Part shown: piece by piece, positions 7,467 to 16,451 of the stretch
Position numbering within the stretch: the stretch's first letter is position 1
Layout of the letters: every line of letters begins with the position of its first letter
Assembly (NCBI GenBank): GCA_016784735.1
Contig: JADHUC010000044.1
Span: 1 to 47,190, forward strand
Length of the DNA stretch: 47,190 bases
DNA from: Pirellulaceae bacterium
Lineage (GTDB): Bacteria > Planctomycetota > Planctomycetia > Pirellulales > Pirellulaceae
Direction of reading: 5' to 3'
Position numbers and translations under genes: made by a program
The notes under the pieces: generated by a model
Seen by the model: only the letters and a program-made list of their open reading frames with translations
Told to the model about the DNA's origin: nothing
The model's database searches: none

Positions 7467-8025
7467 ACGACCGCGACGGCGCGTGTTCCGTTGGATCCTG
7501 CGGCAAATCGAGCGTGGCCTCGCCGTCTTTGGCCTGGGCATGTTGATCTACTTCACGTCTTTCCACGTGTCGCGGATCGCGACGGATTCGATGGCGCCAA
7601 CGCTCGAAGGCGAGAAGTCGGAGACCGCCGATTTGGTGCTGACCGAACGGGTCTCCTACTGGTTCCGCCAACCGCGTCGCTGGGAAATCATCACGTTTCG
7701 CAAGGATGATGGGACCCAGGTGATGAAACGCGTCGCCGGCTTGCCGGGCGAGCAGTTTGGGATGCGGCGCGGCGGACGAATCTTCATCGACGGCAAAGAG
7801 ATCCACCCGCCCGAGCAACTGGCCTTTCTGAAGTATTTTCCTTTTGGGAACCTGTTAGACAACGAAGCCATTCCGTGCGGCGACGGCTACTACGTTCTCG
7901 GAGATTTTTCGCGAGACTCCGACGACAGCCGTTTCAACGGTCCCGTACGTCCGGATCAACTGATTGGCCGAGCGTGGGTGATACTTGCTCCGAGTTCGCG
8001 GCGTCGTTTCGTCAACGATCTGTAG
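7447..8025 (+). CDS. Signal peptidase I (S26 family)
   Basis: 192 residues from ATG 7447. The basic N-terminus (ASRRPRRRVFRWILRQ) is followed by one membrane helix (about 22-38). Catalytic Ser48 is in DSMAPTL and catalytic Lys94 in VMKRVAGLPGE. The final conserved box reads GDFSRDSDDSR (family GDNSxxSxDSR, with Phe replacing Asn). It is on the short side but complete, and should cleave signal peptides on the outer face of the cytoplasmic membrane. It overlaps the preceding small membrane protein gene by 20 bases and is probably translated from the same message. This suggests a dedicated peptidase for that protein, although a housekeeping enzyme placed here by chance cannot be excluded. Confidence 0.9.
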   Translation: MTANASRRPRRRVFRWILRQIERGLAVFGLGMLIYFTSFHVSRIATDSMAPTLEGEKSETADLVLTERVSYWFRQPRRWEIITFRKDDGTQVMKRVAGLPGEQFGMRRGGRIFIDGKEIHPPEQLAFLKYFPFGNLLDNEAIPCGDGYYVLGDFSRDSDDSRFNGPVRPDQLIGRAWVILAPSSRRRFVNDL

Positions 8026-8027
8026 GA

Positions 8028-8048
8028 CGGGCATTCTTGATATGCCCG
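8028..8048 (+). terminator. Hairpin at the end of the signal peptidase gene
   Basis: CGGGCAT (8028-8034), a 7-base loop, then ATGCCCG (8042-8048). It begins 2 bases after the TAG stop. There is no U-tract, so the terminator assignment is tentative; it sits just before a longer inverted repeat. Confidence 0.4.
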
Positions 8049-8057
8049 ACAACAGTC

Positions 8058-8120
8058 GTGGGATAGGCTTCCAGCCTGTCGGAAGCACAGGAAGAATGAC
8101 AGGCTGGAAGCCCATCCCAC
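8058..8120. repeat. Long inverted repeat, 23-bp arms
   Basis: Arms 8058-8080 and 8098-8120 (GTGGGATAGGCTTCCAGCCT… and its complement) pair at 22 of 23 positions around a 17-base loop. Short outer complements (GTAGGA near 8022, TCCTAC near 8150) could extend the fold. It fills most of the 194-base gap between the signal peptidase and the next membrane protein gene. Confidence 0.85.
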
Positions 8121-8219
8121 GTCGAATGCGGTGACGGGCGAGAAGGTCATCCTACAAGAGACGGGATTCGTCCAACCAGATGATCAGTCGGAGTCTTTTG
8201 GCGAGGAACGGTCGAGACG

Positions 8220-8753
8220 ATGGCGGCCAAACAGAACCAACTTCGGCAGCCGAGTCCCTGGCAGCAATTCAACCTGCGAGACATGTTCTCCTTCGTGCTG
8301 GCCTGCGGTGTGTACTTTGCGGTCATTGGTTCGTTATGGCGAGCGTACGAAACCGGATCGTGGTTGTACCGCAAGGAATTGGTGTCAAACCGGATAATCC
8401 TTGCAGTGACAGTCGCCATCGCGTGGATCGTGCTCTGGCTGTTGTATCGAAAATGGGGGCTACGTCACGCCTCGATCGTCCACATTGCGGGTCCGGGGCT
8501 CTGCTTGGCGTTGCTGCTCTTGTTTTTCATCATCGGCTTCGGGGTGTGGATTGCCTCGGCACAACCAGGCGAACTCTCGCGGATCGACCAGGACGACATC
8601 AGAGGACCTCTCGTCTTCGCAACCACGGCGGTCCTGGTCGCGTGCGGGATAAGCACGTTGGTCAGTTTCCCGGCTTCCATCGTGATGCGAGTCTACTTAA
8701 CCACGCGAGCCGCCGGGGAGCATCCTCCGCCGGGTCCGGGCGATCGCGTTTGA
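8220..8753 (+). CDS. Small multi-pass membrane protein, unknown function
   Basis: 177 residues with four predicted membrane helices (about 25-42, 60-77, 90-112 and 135-155). The N-terminus (WQQFNLRDMFSFVLACGVYFAVIG) resembles the start of many small planctomycete membrane proteins that open with an (F/L)xxRxxxxxxLxxG signature. No catalytic or binding motif is visible. The C-terminal tail is Pro/Gly-rich. It converges with the large TPR gene, whose stop is 11 bases away. I do not recognise a family with a known function. Confidence 0.7.
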   Translation: MAAKQNQLRQPSPWQQFNLRDMFSFVLACGVYFAVIGSLWRAYETGSWLYRKELVSNRIILAVTVAIAWIVLWLLYRKWGLRHASIVHIAGPGLCLALLLLFFIIGFGVWIASAQPGELSRIDQDDIRGPLVFATTAVLVACGISTLVSFPASIVMRVYLTTRAAGEHPPPGPGDRV

Positions 8754-8764
8754 CAGCGGTCTCG

Positions 8765-11700
8765 TCAGTCGGCTTGCTTCAGAGGGTCTCCTGCGCGAAC
8801 GGTTCGCCCGTCCGCCGTGTATTGCCAATCGAGTATCTGGTACTTGCCGATGCGGACAAGTTCGCCTTGGCGAAACTCGGGGATCAATTGTGAATCGGTC
8901 GCGGCGGCGGCAACGAAGGTGTTGCTTCCGTTCGCGCTGGTTTCGATGCGCAAGACGCGCAGCCAATGCCTCTCGAACAGGTGGCCCACATTCAGTGCGA
9001 TCTGAATCAGAAACTCGTCTTCCGCTTTTCGCTTGCCGAACGCCGTGCGGAAGTCGCGCAGTCCCCGGCGTATGGCTCGCAATGCCCGCTCCGCGTCCGG
9101 GTCGTGCGTCTCGTCGTGGTACAACCACGCGTACTCGCCCGATTCCGCCGTTTCGCTGGCCAACGGGTCATTCAACATGAGTTGACGAAACTCAGGTGTG
9201 TTCTTTACCAGTTGTTCGGGAGTGTCCAGGTAGAACGCCAAGCAGTCTTCGTCCGCCAAGGCAGTCGCAAGCCGTCGCGCGAGCGACCGGGCAGCTTTCT
9301 CGTCACTCGATCGGAACCAGTCCACGGCCAGCCACGCGTTGTGATCCGCTAATGCGGCTCTCAACAGAGGATCGCTCACTTCCTGCTCGCGATCGTAGGC
9401 ACCGCCTGCCATCGTGACGGACAGCGCGTGTTCGTCGATACGGACCAGGAACGAATGCTTCGAATTCTCGGCTTCCGGTGCTATTGCGGTCACTTCTGAC
9501 GCTGTGGCCGGTTCCGTCAGGTGTTTGATGGCTTCGCGCAACCGATCGGCATTCCACGAGATCGGCTCGCGAAGCAACAGCACGGCCTCTTTGTTTGCGG
9601 TATCAAAGTGTGTGGGCAGCGGGGGATGTTCGAGGCGCAGCGCCCGAAATACGGGATCGCCAAGTACGAGCGGCCCAACGTCTTCGTCGGCGTAGAGCGA
9701 GAAGCTGCTCTGGGCCAGCTCGTCCAACAAACCGGCCAGCGCGTCCGCGTCCTTGCGGAGAGCGTGGACCACGGCCAGTTGCGATGGATCATCGTCGTCT
9801 TCATAGTACTCTCGCGCGGCGGCCATCGCGTCAGACTGTCGATCCAGACGCAGAAGGCTACGAAAACGCCAATCACGGAGACTCGACAACTGCCACGTTT
9901 CGAGATCCGCCAGTTTGTCCGCGGGCCACGATTTCAGAAGGCTGCACACCGTCTTATAGTCCTCAGTCAACCACGCCAAACGCACCTCTTGAAAAACCAG
10001 TTGGGGATCGGCCGGGCGGACGGCTCGGTGCGCGTCGATCAACCGTCTTAGCGCGGGCCAGCGTTCACGCACCGCCAGCCGATTTGCCATCAAGTTGAAG
10101 TCATCAGCGGCATCCGGGATGTCCCGGTATGCGCTTTCAGGACTGGCCGATTCGAGTCGCACCGTCAACCACAGGCTTCGATACGTCGCCTTGGTGTCTT
10201 CGTCGGAAGCGGCCGCATAACCACGCTTCAGCAGGCGCTCGGCCTCCGCGAGATCCCCTTCCTGTTTGCGAAAGAGGGCTTCGTAATGGTCCAGCAATTC
10301 GTCGTTCGGCTCCGCGGCACGATGCAACTCGACGAGGCTGAGCAGTTTCTCGTAGCGATCCGTGTTGTGACAATGCTCTGCCAGGCATCGAAACGCTGCG
10401 GAAGGTGATTCGAGCGTCTGATAAGCCTGCTGCAGATGCCCTGCGTCGAACAAAGCTCGCGCCAGCTCGTCGCGCCACCAACTCTGCAAGTACTCCTCGT
10501 CGGCGTTTTTCAAGGCCGTCCGGAATTGCTCGGCCGCGTTGTCGAACCGACCGTCCTCCCGCCATAATACGCCTTGGTAGTAATGGGCCCACGGATCGTC
10601 GGGCGTTCGCCGCAAATGAGCGGCAACCAATGGCACCAATTGGTCGCGCGATATCAACGACTCCTGCTCCTCGTACCCTTCCGCCAGATAGAGAAACGCG
10701 TGCGATGGGTCGGGAGCGTTTTCATAACCAACGATCGGTTTCCCGCCGTCTGACATCGCATCCAGGTAGTTCTCGACGTAGTGGTTTTGACGTTCTTCGT
10801 CCGGCTCGGCTTCCCAGGCGATCCGGTAATGGGTGGCCGCCGCTTCGTATTGTTCGTCGATCTCGTCGATCAGCCCCAGCAGGTATTCCGTATGTGGTGA
10901 ATCCGGCAGATGTTCCTTTTCGTAGCGAACGAGCGTCTCCAATAGCGCCGTGTCGTCGCGCCAATAGCACGGCAAGGCCAGTTCGTCGATGGCGTCCATC
11001 GGGTCAGCTAACTCTCCCAGGTATTCAACGATCACATCCTTTTCGTCATCGGCCAGCAGCGGGGCAAGGGATGCCAGCGCATCGACGTCCTCCGGGTCGA
11101 ATTTCAGCAGCCGTTGCCATCGTTCGGCGGCCTCGTCCGTTCGCCCCATCTCGGCGAGCAATTCGGCCCGCAGCATGGTGACCTTGGGATTGAAGCCGAG
11201 CATGTCCTCGTACTTTGCGGCCGTCTCGAGTGCTTCTTCGTACTTGCCCAAGCCTTGGAGCGCGATCGCTTGTCCGTAGAACGTGACCGGCGCGGCCTCG
11301 GGCGGCTTGATCTTGCGGAACGTCTCAACGGCATCCCGGTCGCGGTTCGCGAGCGACCAGGCAAAGCCGATGCGTATTAGGACAGCGTTGCGGAACAGGG
11401 GCAGGACATCTCGGGACTGTGCCCGCAGTAGATGGTCGGCCGCTTCGTCGAATTCGTAGTCGTCGATGGCGTTTCCGGCTTGTTCGATGTCTTCAAACGC
11501 CAGATCGGTGATGGCCAACCGTAGGTCGTCCGCATTGGCGATCGTACCGGCGTAGATTCTCGACTTGCGGTAGCCGTACTCCAGAAGCTCCCAATCGTAC
11601 AGCTTCCACTCGTCGCCGTCGCGCGTGATCCAGAAGCAACTGCTGATCGAATCCTCGTCGTTCCACAAGTAGGCATAGACCAGCGCATCATTCCCGTTGT

Positions 11701-12205
11701 CGGCTAGATCGATGCGAGCGATGTCGTACCGCTGCCAGTTGCCGGGCGGATCCACGTCGCCCCGCAACTCCATCTTCATCCTTTCCGCCTCGAAGCGGTT
11801 CAACCTGGCCAAACCCACTCGGTGGATTTGCTCGAACAGCCGATCCACGTCGGTCAGGCGACGAAATGCCGTCTGGTCGTCCTCCCGGACCGCTTTGGCA
11901 AGCGCATCAAGCAGGACGGTGATACGACGAAAATCCCGTTTGCCCACACCGACATCATCGCCGTTGAATGCCGCAGCCGCATGGGCATGAAAGGCTTCCA
12001 GCGGCAAATCGACGGCCACCTGATCTTCGCCGCCATCGCCCGAGTAACTGCTGAAAAGCCAGAATAGAGCACCTGCACAACTGAAAATGCAGATACCGGC
12101 AATCGCCGCCAGAATCCAGAGCAGCACGCGAATCCCGTGCGATTGGCGGCGCTGGTGCTGATAGAAATCGTCACGAAATGGGCTGTCCGGGTCGCCAAAT
12201 GCCAT
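8765..12205 (-). CDS. Very large TPR-repeat membrane protein
   Basis: 1146 residues when started at the ATG at 12205, which has GGAG at proper spacing; the open frame extends 32 codons further. A short cytoplasmic N-terminus is followed by a single transmembrane helix (about 26-53: VLLWILAAIAGICIFSCAGA…). The rest is probably extracytoplasmic and built of degenerate tetratricopeptide repeats (for example ALQGLGKYEEALETAAKYED, AEMGRTDEAAERWQRLLKFD, EDGRFDNAAEQFRTALKNAD), with an acidic overall charge. The region around residues 110-220 looks like a separate alpha/beta domain, and the last ~250 residues are not clearly TPR. It probably scaffolds protein contacts; partners are unknown. Its start is divergent from nothing close: the histidine kinase gene lies upstream on the same strand, with 209 bases between. 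Confidence 0.8.
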   Translation of the reverse strand: MAFGDPDSPFRDDFYQHQRRQSHGIRVLLWILAAIAGICIFSCAGALFWLFSSYSGDGGEDQVAVDLPLEAFHAHAAAAFNGDDVGVGKRDFRRITVLLDALAKAVREDDQTAFRRLTDVDRLFEQIHRVGLARLNRFEAERMKMELRGDVDPPGNWQRYDIARIDLADNGNDALVYAYLWNDEDSISSCFWITRDGDEWKLYDWELLEYGYRKSRIYAGTIANADDLRLAITDLAFEDIEQAGNAIDDYEFDEAADHLLRAQSRDVLPLFRNAVLIRIGFAWSLANRDRDAVETFRKIKPPEAAPVTFYGQAIALQGLGKYEEALETAAKYEDMLGFNPKVTMLRAELLAEMGRTDEAAERWQRLLKFDPEDVDALASLAPLLADDEKDVIVEYLGELADPMDAIDELALPCYWRDDTALLETLVRYEKEHLPDSPHTEYLLGLIDEIDEQYEAAATHYRIAWEAEPDEERQNHYVENYLDAMSDGGKPIVGYENAPDPSHAFLYLAEGYEEQESLISRDQLVPLVAAHLRRTPDDPWAHYYQGVLWREDGRFDNAAEQFRTALKNADEEYLQSWWRDELARALFDAGHLQQAYQTLESPSAAFRCLAEHCHNTDRYEKLLSLVELHRAAEPNDELLDHYEALFRKQEGDLAEAERLLKRGYAAASDEDTKATYRSLWLTVRLESASPESAYRDIPDAADDFNLMANRLAVRERWPALRRLIDAHRAVRPADPQLVFQEVRLAWLTEDYKTVCSLLKSWPADKLADLETWQLSSLRDWRFRSLLRLDRQSDAMAAAREYYEDDDDPSQLAVVHALRKDADALAGLLDELAQSSFSLYADEDVGPLVLGDPVFRALRLEHPPLPTHFDTANKEAVLLLREPISWNADRLREAIKHLTEPATASEVTAIAPEAENSKHSFLVRIDEHALSVTMAGGAYDREQEVSDPLLRAALADHNAWLAVDWFRSSDEKAARSLARRLATALADEDCLAFYLDTPEQLVKNTPEFRQLMLNDPLASETAESGEYAWLYHDETHDPDAERALRAIRRGLRDFRTAFGKRKAEDEFLIQIALNVGHLFERHWLRVLRIETSANGSNTFVAAAATDSQLIPEFRQGELVRIGKYQILDWQYTADGRTVRAGDPLKQAD

Positions 12206-12300
12206 CGTCGGTGCTCCGCAGTCAAGATTCCCGCCAACACTTTGGTACAGAGCGAAGGAGGCGTCAAGAGCCGTGAACGCGGCATCTCGAAAAACGCGCA

Positions 12301-12322
12301 CGCCTCCGGCTTGCGGTTAAAC
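12301..12322. repeat. Lone half of the GTTTAACC-type palindrome
   Basis: These 22 bases match the right arm of the element at 26393-26482 at 20 positions (CGCCTCCGGCTT..GGTTAAAC; the two differences are a swapped CG/GC pair). No complementary left arm is seen nearby. It reads as a degenerate or solo half-element, lying just upstream of the TPR gene. Confidence 0.65.
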
Positions 12323-12346
12323 GGGGCAGCCGAATGGCAACCGAAC

Positions 12347-12394
12347 GTGGGGCACGATTCTATCGTGCCGAGGCACGTTGGAAACGTGCCCCAC
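12347..12394. repeat. Nested palindromes (cloverleaf-like) between two genes
   Basis: GTGGGGCACG (12347-12356) is complementary to CGTGCCCCAC (12385-12394). Inside are two alternative hairpins, GGCACGAT/ATCGTGCC (12351-12369) and GGCACGT/ACGTGCC (12372-12390). The same 6-7 base word is used four times. It lies about 20 bases after the histidine kinase stop, so a 3'-end hairpin is possible. Confidence 0.75.
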
Positions 12395-12414
12395 ACAACG
12401 CTCACACTGCATCC

Positions 12415-14727
12415 TTACTGAGCAACAGGTTCGACGGCGTGAAACTGCTCCACCTCGTCCAAGACATCTCGCACGGTGCGTAGCAACATCTTGGTGTCGA
12501 AGGGCTTTGGGATCAGATGCAAGTTGTTTTCCAGAATCGAACGGGAGTCGGCGGTTTCGGGATCGTGAGCGGTGCAGAAGACAACTTTGGCATCCGGATC
12601 TGCCGCTTTGATCTGCGCATATACTTCGTGTCCGTTGAGTTTGGGCATCATCACGTCCAGCACCACTAAGGAAATGTCGCCGCGGTTCTCCTGGAACATA
12701 CGCAGCGCCTCCTCGCCATCGGATGCGGCCAGCACCCGGTAGCCCGCACTTTCGAAGATTCGCTTCGCCATGTCGCGGACCATCGGTTCATCCTCGGCCA
12801 GAAGGATCGTTTCCGTTCCACCCGATGCGGTTTCGCCTCGCGAACCACTGTCGGTCTCCTCCGCGGCATCCACGGTAGGCAAGTAGATCGTGACACAGGT
12901 GCCCTTGCCCGGTTCGCTGTCAACGTGGATGGCTCCGCCGTGCTGCTGTACGATGCCGTAAACGGTGGCCAACCCGAGGCCCGCGCCTTCTTCGACTCCT
13001 TTGGTCGTAAAGAATGGCTCGAAGATGTGTTCCATCGCCTCGGGTGGAATGCCGCAGCCTGTGTCCGTGACACTCAGCGCCACGTGGCGTCCCTGACGCG
13101 ATTCGGGATGGCGGTCGCAGAAGGCTTTATCCAAAATGGCACTGCCGGTCCCCAGCACGAGCTTTCCGCCCGAGGGCATGGCCTCGCGAGCGTTCAGACA
13201 CAAGTTCAGAAGAACCTGCTGGATTTCTTCCACATCGGCGTACGCAACGCCCACATTTTCAACTGCCTGCAGCTCTACATGGATGTCTTCACCGACAATG
13301 GATCCCAACGTGTCGAGCAGACTGGCCATCACTTCGTTGGGATCGACGTTCTTCCGTTGGAGCACCTTCCGACGACTGAAACTGGCCAACTGTCCGGTCA
13401 GCGCGGCGGCTCGATCGGCCGCCTCGAGCACCCGCTTCAAGTCCTGGTGATGCCGCGACTCGGGCGCGAAATCGTCCATGACGAATTCGGTGTAGCCCTT
13501 GATCACCTGCAATAGGTTATTGAACGCGTGGGCAGTACCGCCAGCCAGTACGCCCACCGCTTCCATTTTTTGCGAGTGGCGAAGCTGCTCGTCCTTTCTG
13601 CGAAGGGCTTCCTCAGCCGCCTTGCGCTCGGTGATGTCCCTGATAATCCCGATCGCATGCCACTCTCCTTCGAGTTCTAGTGCCGACAAAGAGAGTTCGA
13701 CGGGAAAGACTTCACCGTTCTTCCTGATGGCCTCGATTTCAATGGTCTGCCCTACGGCCGCTCCCTGCCCGGTTTGCCGGAATTCACGGAACGCTTTGTG
13801 GACCTGTGGTAGATAGCCAGCGGGGACAATCAACTGGTGGACGTTTTTGCCCAGCGCTTCTTCGCGTGCGTACCCGAAAGTCCTTTCGGCGGCGGCGTTC
13901 CAAAAGGAAATATTGCCGGCCGGGGCCATCATGATGATCGCGTCTTGAGCCGTAGCCGTCATTTTGCGGAACCGTTCCTCGCTTTTCCGCAATTCGCCCT
14001 CAAGCCGCTTTCGCGCGAACAACTCGGGTACGTTGCCTAGTGCCTTTTGGGACGCATGTTCGGCATGGCCCCGGAAGTGCCGTTCCACGTGTTCGGCGAT
14101 GGTTTCCGGCGGGGCCATGATGAACCGGCAACACGGGTCTCCTTTGACGCGGCAAAGCGTCTCGACGGCGACCAACGGAATGCCGAAACTGGCCTCGCAC
14201 CACCCCGACGAATAACCAGCGTTCATGATGCACACGGGCGCAGCGGATGTCTGACCGCTGCGCAGCCATGCATCGGCCTCGAACGAGTGTGGATGATCGT
14301 AAGTAAGGAAGTAGTCGTTGTCGGGCGAGGGACGCGACTCGGGGAAGATCTTCACCGACGCCCAACCGCTATGGGCGAAATGGATGGGACCGGCCGAGAG
14401 CCGGGCAACCGGGTCTTTCAGGTCCATCTTGGCATGGAAATTCTCGGCGTCCGATTTACCGATGGCATGGGCCAGATCGAAGAGTATATTCCGCGCATAT
14501 TCGTCGGCGTCGGTTTCTCGTCCCGCCCCGAAAAGCCGCCTTACCAAGGCGAAGAACTCGATAGAGAGAGAAGCCGCCCGCACTAAGATGTATCGCTCGC
14601 CACCGATCTCGATTGCAGCCTGCGACGGATCGCGCGAAAGACCGGCGAAGTAGCTTGACACAACCTCTTCCGCTTGGGCGAAGATACTCTCGAAGCCCTT
14701 CGGAACGTCCACTGTCTTCAACGCCAT
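12415..14727 (-). CDS. Hybrid histidine kinase with XylR_N/V4R sensor, PAS and receiver
   Basis: 770 residues, apparently cytosolic. Residues 1-220 form a sensor like XylR_N plus V4R, a small-molecule-binding fold (…[20 protein letters not shown]…, with Cys177, Cys192, Cys199 and Cys200 suited to metal). A PAS/PAC domain follows at about 250-370. The dimerisation/phosphoacceptor domain has His400 in GGTAHAFNN. The ATPase domain has the N box ([11 protein letters not shown]512), G1 (DTGCGI, D555) and G2 ([12 protein letters not shown]). A C-terminal receiver (about 638-760) has Asp691 in VVLDVMM and Lys in IPKPFD. The residue after the phospho-His is Ala401, where this class normally has an acidic residue (AHDFNN). 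Autophosphorylation should still be possible, but phosphatase or transfer behaviour may differ. AAGGGG lies upstream of the start. No response-regulator gene is adjacent. Confidence 0.9.
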   Translation of the reverse strand: MALKTVDVPKGFESIFAQAEEVVSSYFAGLSRDPSQAAIEIGGERYILVRAASLSIEFFALVRRLFGAGRETDADEYARNILFDLAHAIGKSDAENFHAKMDLKDPVARLSAGPIHFAHSGWASVKIFPESRPSPDNDYFLTYDHPHSFEADAWLRSGQTSAAPVCIMNAGYSSGWCEASFGIPLVAVETLCRVKGDPCCRFIMAPPETIAEHVERHFRGHAEHASQKALGNVPELFARKRLEGELRKSEERFRKMTATAQDAIIMMAPAGNISFWNAAAERTFGYAREEALGKNVHQLIVPAGYLPQVHKAFREFRQTGQGAAVGQTIEIEAIRKNGEVFPVELSLSALELEGEWHAIGIIRDITERKAAEEALRRKDEQLRHSQKMEAVGVLAGGTAHAFNNLLQVIKGYTEFVMDDFAPESRHHQDLKRVLEAADRAAALTGQLASFSRRKVLQRKNVDPNEVMASLLDTLGSIVGEDIHVELQAVENVGVAYADVEEIQQVLLNLCLNAREAMPSGGKLVLGTGSAILDKAFCDRHPESRQGRHVALSVTDTGCGIPPEAMEHIFEPFFTTKGVEEGAGLGLATVYGIVQQHGGAIHVDSEPGKGTCVTIYLPTVDAAEETDSGSRGETASGGTETILLAEDEPMVRDMAKRIFESAGYRVLAASDGEEALRMFQENRGDISLVVLDVMMPKLNGHEVYAQIKAADPDAKVVFCTAHDPETADSRSILENNLHLIPKPFDTKMLLRTVRDVLDEVEQFHAVEPVAQ

Positions 14728-15064
14728 CTCGGAACCCCCTTGTCCGCGGCACCAGGGACACCAGGATAACTAGCCGGTGCGCGCCCACTCTCGATGTCCC
14801 AAATGCGTTGCTAAAGCATAGGTTACGTCGACGGACGGTGGGCCAGATTACATAAGGACCTGCTGATGAGACGCAACGAATGTAGGGTTCAGAACGGCTG
14901 GTGCCAAAAGATACCACTCGGCAGGAAAGGCTCGTCGGGGCTCTCCCGTGGTGGAAGCTGCTCATCAAATGCGGTTTACCGGTCCTTGTCGGCATCTATC
15001 GCCACGATTTGCAGCGATTCGAAAAACCCGTTGATCGAGTCTACGGCCCCATTTGACGGTCATT
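14728..15064. other. 337-base gap upstream of the histidine kinase
   Basis: No convincing coding frame on either strand. The stretch should contain the promoter of the minus-strand histidine kinase gene. I saw no strong repeat, RNA fold or operator. Confidence 0.5.
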
Positions 15065-16132
15065 TCAGAGGGCAAGCTCACGCGGCCCGGTGGCCACTTT
15101 CTTGCGGCTTGTGGTAAAGCGATATTCGCCCGGACGAAACTCGTCGACGTGTTCGTAGATCCCTTCCTTGCCCAAGGGACTGTAGGTGTAAAAAGTCACC
15201 TTGATCTTGCCGTCGGAAACCGACAGCCGAGGCCGCCAGTCCGTCGGTCGTTTGCCCTCCCATCGCCACGCGGCCTCCGGCCTCGATGGCATGTGGGGCT
15301 CGTCTGCTTCGTCATACGGGGTGGTCCACGGATCGGCTCCGAGGACCGTGTGCAGGGACCAGTCGCAGCCGTGCCAGAGCGCACCGAATTCCTGAAGCTC
15401 ACGGCTCAGAATGGATGCAGAAATATACGAGACTGCAGATTCGTCGCCGTCGATGGCTTCCATGTAGTTGTCCAGGGCACGGTTTGGCTTCGGGGGCCGC
15501 GGGAAGCCGAATCTCTCCTTCAATGCTTCATTTGGGTCTGGCAAGTCCGCGTCTTGCGGCAGCGCCCAGACAATCCCGTTGCCGTTCCCGCCATCCGCGA
15601 ATTGGTACGCTCGCAAGACAAAACCACGTTTCAGTTTGAGCGTCTTGAAAAATGACACAAGGCGTGCAGGGTCAACCTTGCTGATCGACCATCCCTCGGC
15701 AACGTCTTCGGGCAATTGCGCCGCCTCCATGATTTTCTGGCGAATCTCGTTGAATTGCTTTGCGGAGAAAGTCGTTGCAGGCGGAATTGCCGCATTGGCG
15801 CTATTAGTGGTCGGCGCGGGCACGGAAGGTATCGGCGGGTCGCCGGCCTTTGAAAGATGCCCTTGAGCGACCCACCCGCGTAGACGATTGCCCTCGTGGA
15901 CAATTTCGATCAACACGTACTTGCCGTGCAGCCTGATTGCCTGTGACCGTGTTCCGGCAGCCACCGTCATTAGTGTTTCGCTTCCGGACATCATGGGGGC
16001 GGCCTCGTCGACGACGACTGCATCACCAGCCGCGATTTCCTCGGCGCAGATGCGATGATCGAACGCGACACCAAGTATGCACAGCAGACTGAGTAGGCCA
16101 ACGAAAAGACTTCGATTAGCGTTCATGTTCAT
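15065..16132 (-). CDS. Secreted protein with SH3-like N-terminal domain, unknown function
   Basis: 355 residues with a signal peptide (…SLFVGLLSLLCILGVAFDHRICA). About residues 32-95 look like a bacterial SH3-type module (GDAVVVDEAAPM…, …KYVLIEIVHEGNRLRGWVAQGHL). A Pro/Ala/Thr linker (96-120) joins it to a C-terminal domain of about 235 residues that I do not recognise (…GFPRPPKPNRALDNYMEAIDGD…, …LWHGCDWSLHTVLG…, ending in a beta-rich part). GGAAGGA lies 5 bases before the chosen start; another in-frame ATG is two codons on. SH3-like modules often bind cell-wall or peptide ligands. The role of the rest is unknown. Confidence 0.7.
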   Translation of the reverse strand: MNMNANRSLFVGLLSLLCILGVAFDHRICAEEIAAGDAVVVDEAAPMMSGSETLMTVAAGTRSQAIRLHGKYVLIEIVHEGNRLRGWVAQGHLSKAGDPPIPSVPAPTTNSANAAIPPATTFSAKQFNEIRQKIMEAAQLPEDVAEGWSISKVDPARLVSFFKTLKLKRGFVLRAYQFADGGNGNGIVWALPQDADLPDPNEALKERFGFPRPPKPNRALDNYMEAIDGDESAVSYISASILSRELQEFGALWHGCDWSLHTVLGADPWTTPYDEADEPHMPSRPEAAWRWEGKRPTDWRPRLSVSDGKIKVTFYTYSPLGKEGIYEHVDEFRPGEYRFTTSRKKVATGPRELAL

Positions 16133-16451
16133 TCATTCCTTCCAGAATCAGTGAAGCGCAGCATGCTTAACCATAAGCTACCAGACACAGGAAGGAAGAA
16201 GCGTATTGCCGTTCGTGTTTCTTGGCAAGAGATGAATTGCCCGTCGCCTGACACACCCACACAGATCGGCGGAATCCGAATACCTTCCTCGAACCATCTT
16301 CCTGTCCGCTATCGGTGATTCGCGATGTCAGGTGAAACAGAATCCGCTATCAGCTATACTCTTCGGTCACCAAGTCACGACGCAGGACGCATGGCTGCGC
16401 CGAATCCTGATTGATCGAGAAATTGAAAACGTACTACTGTGGAGGTTGTAG
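16133..16451. other. 319-base gap between divergent genes
   Basis: Intergenic region between the minus-strand secreted-protein gene and the plus-strand 1370-residue protein gene, so it should hold both promoters. A TATACT near 16355 could be a -10 element, but no convincing -35 is visible. Nothing else was recognised. Confidence 0.4.

Noticed and set aside
14866..15117. 83-codon plus-strand frame in the histidine kinase upstream gap
   Set aside because: No ribosome-binding site, shadow-like composition, and its end overlaps the neighbouring gene antisense.
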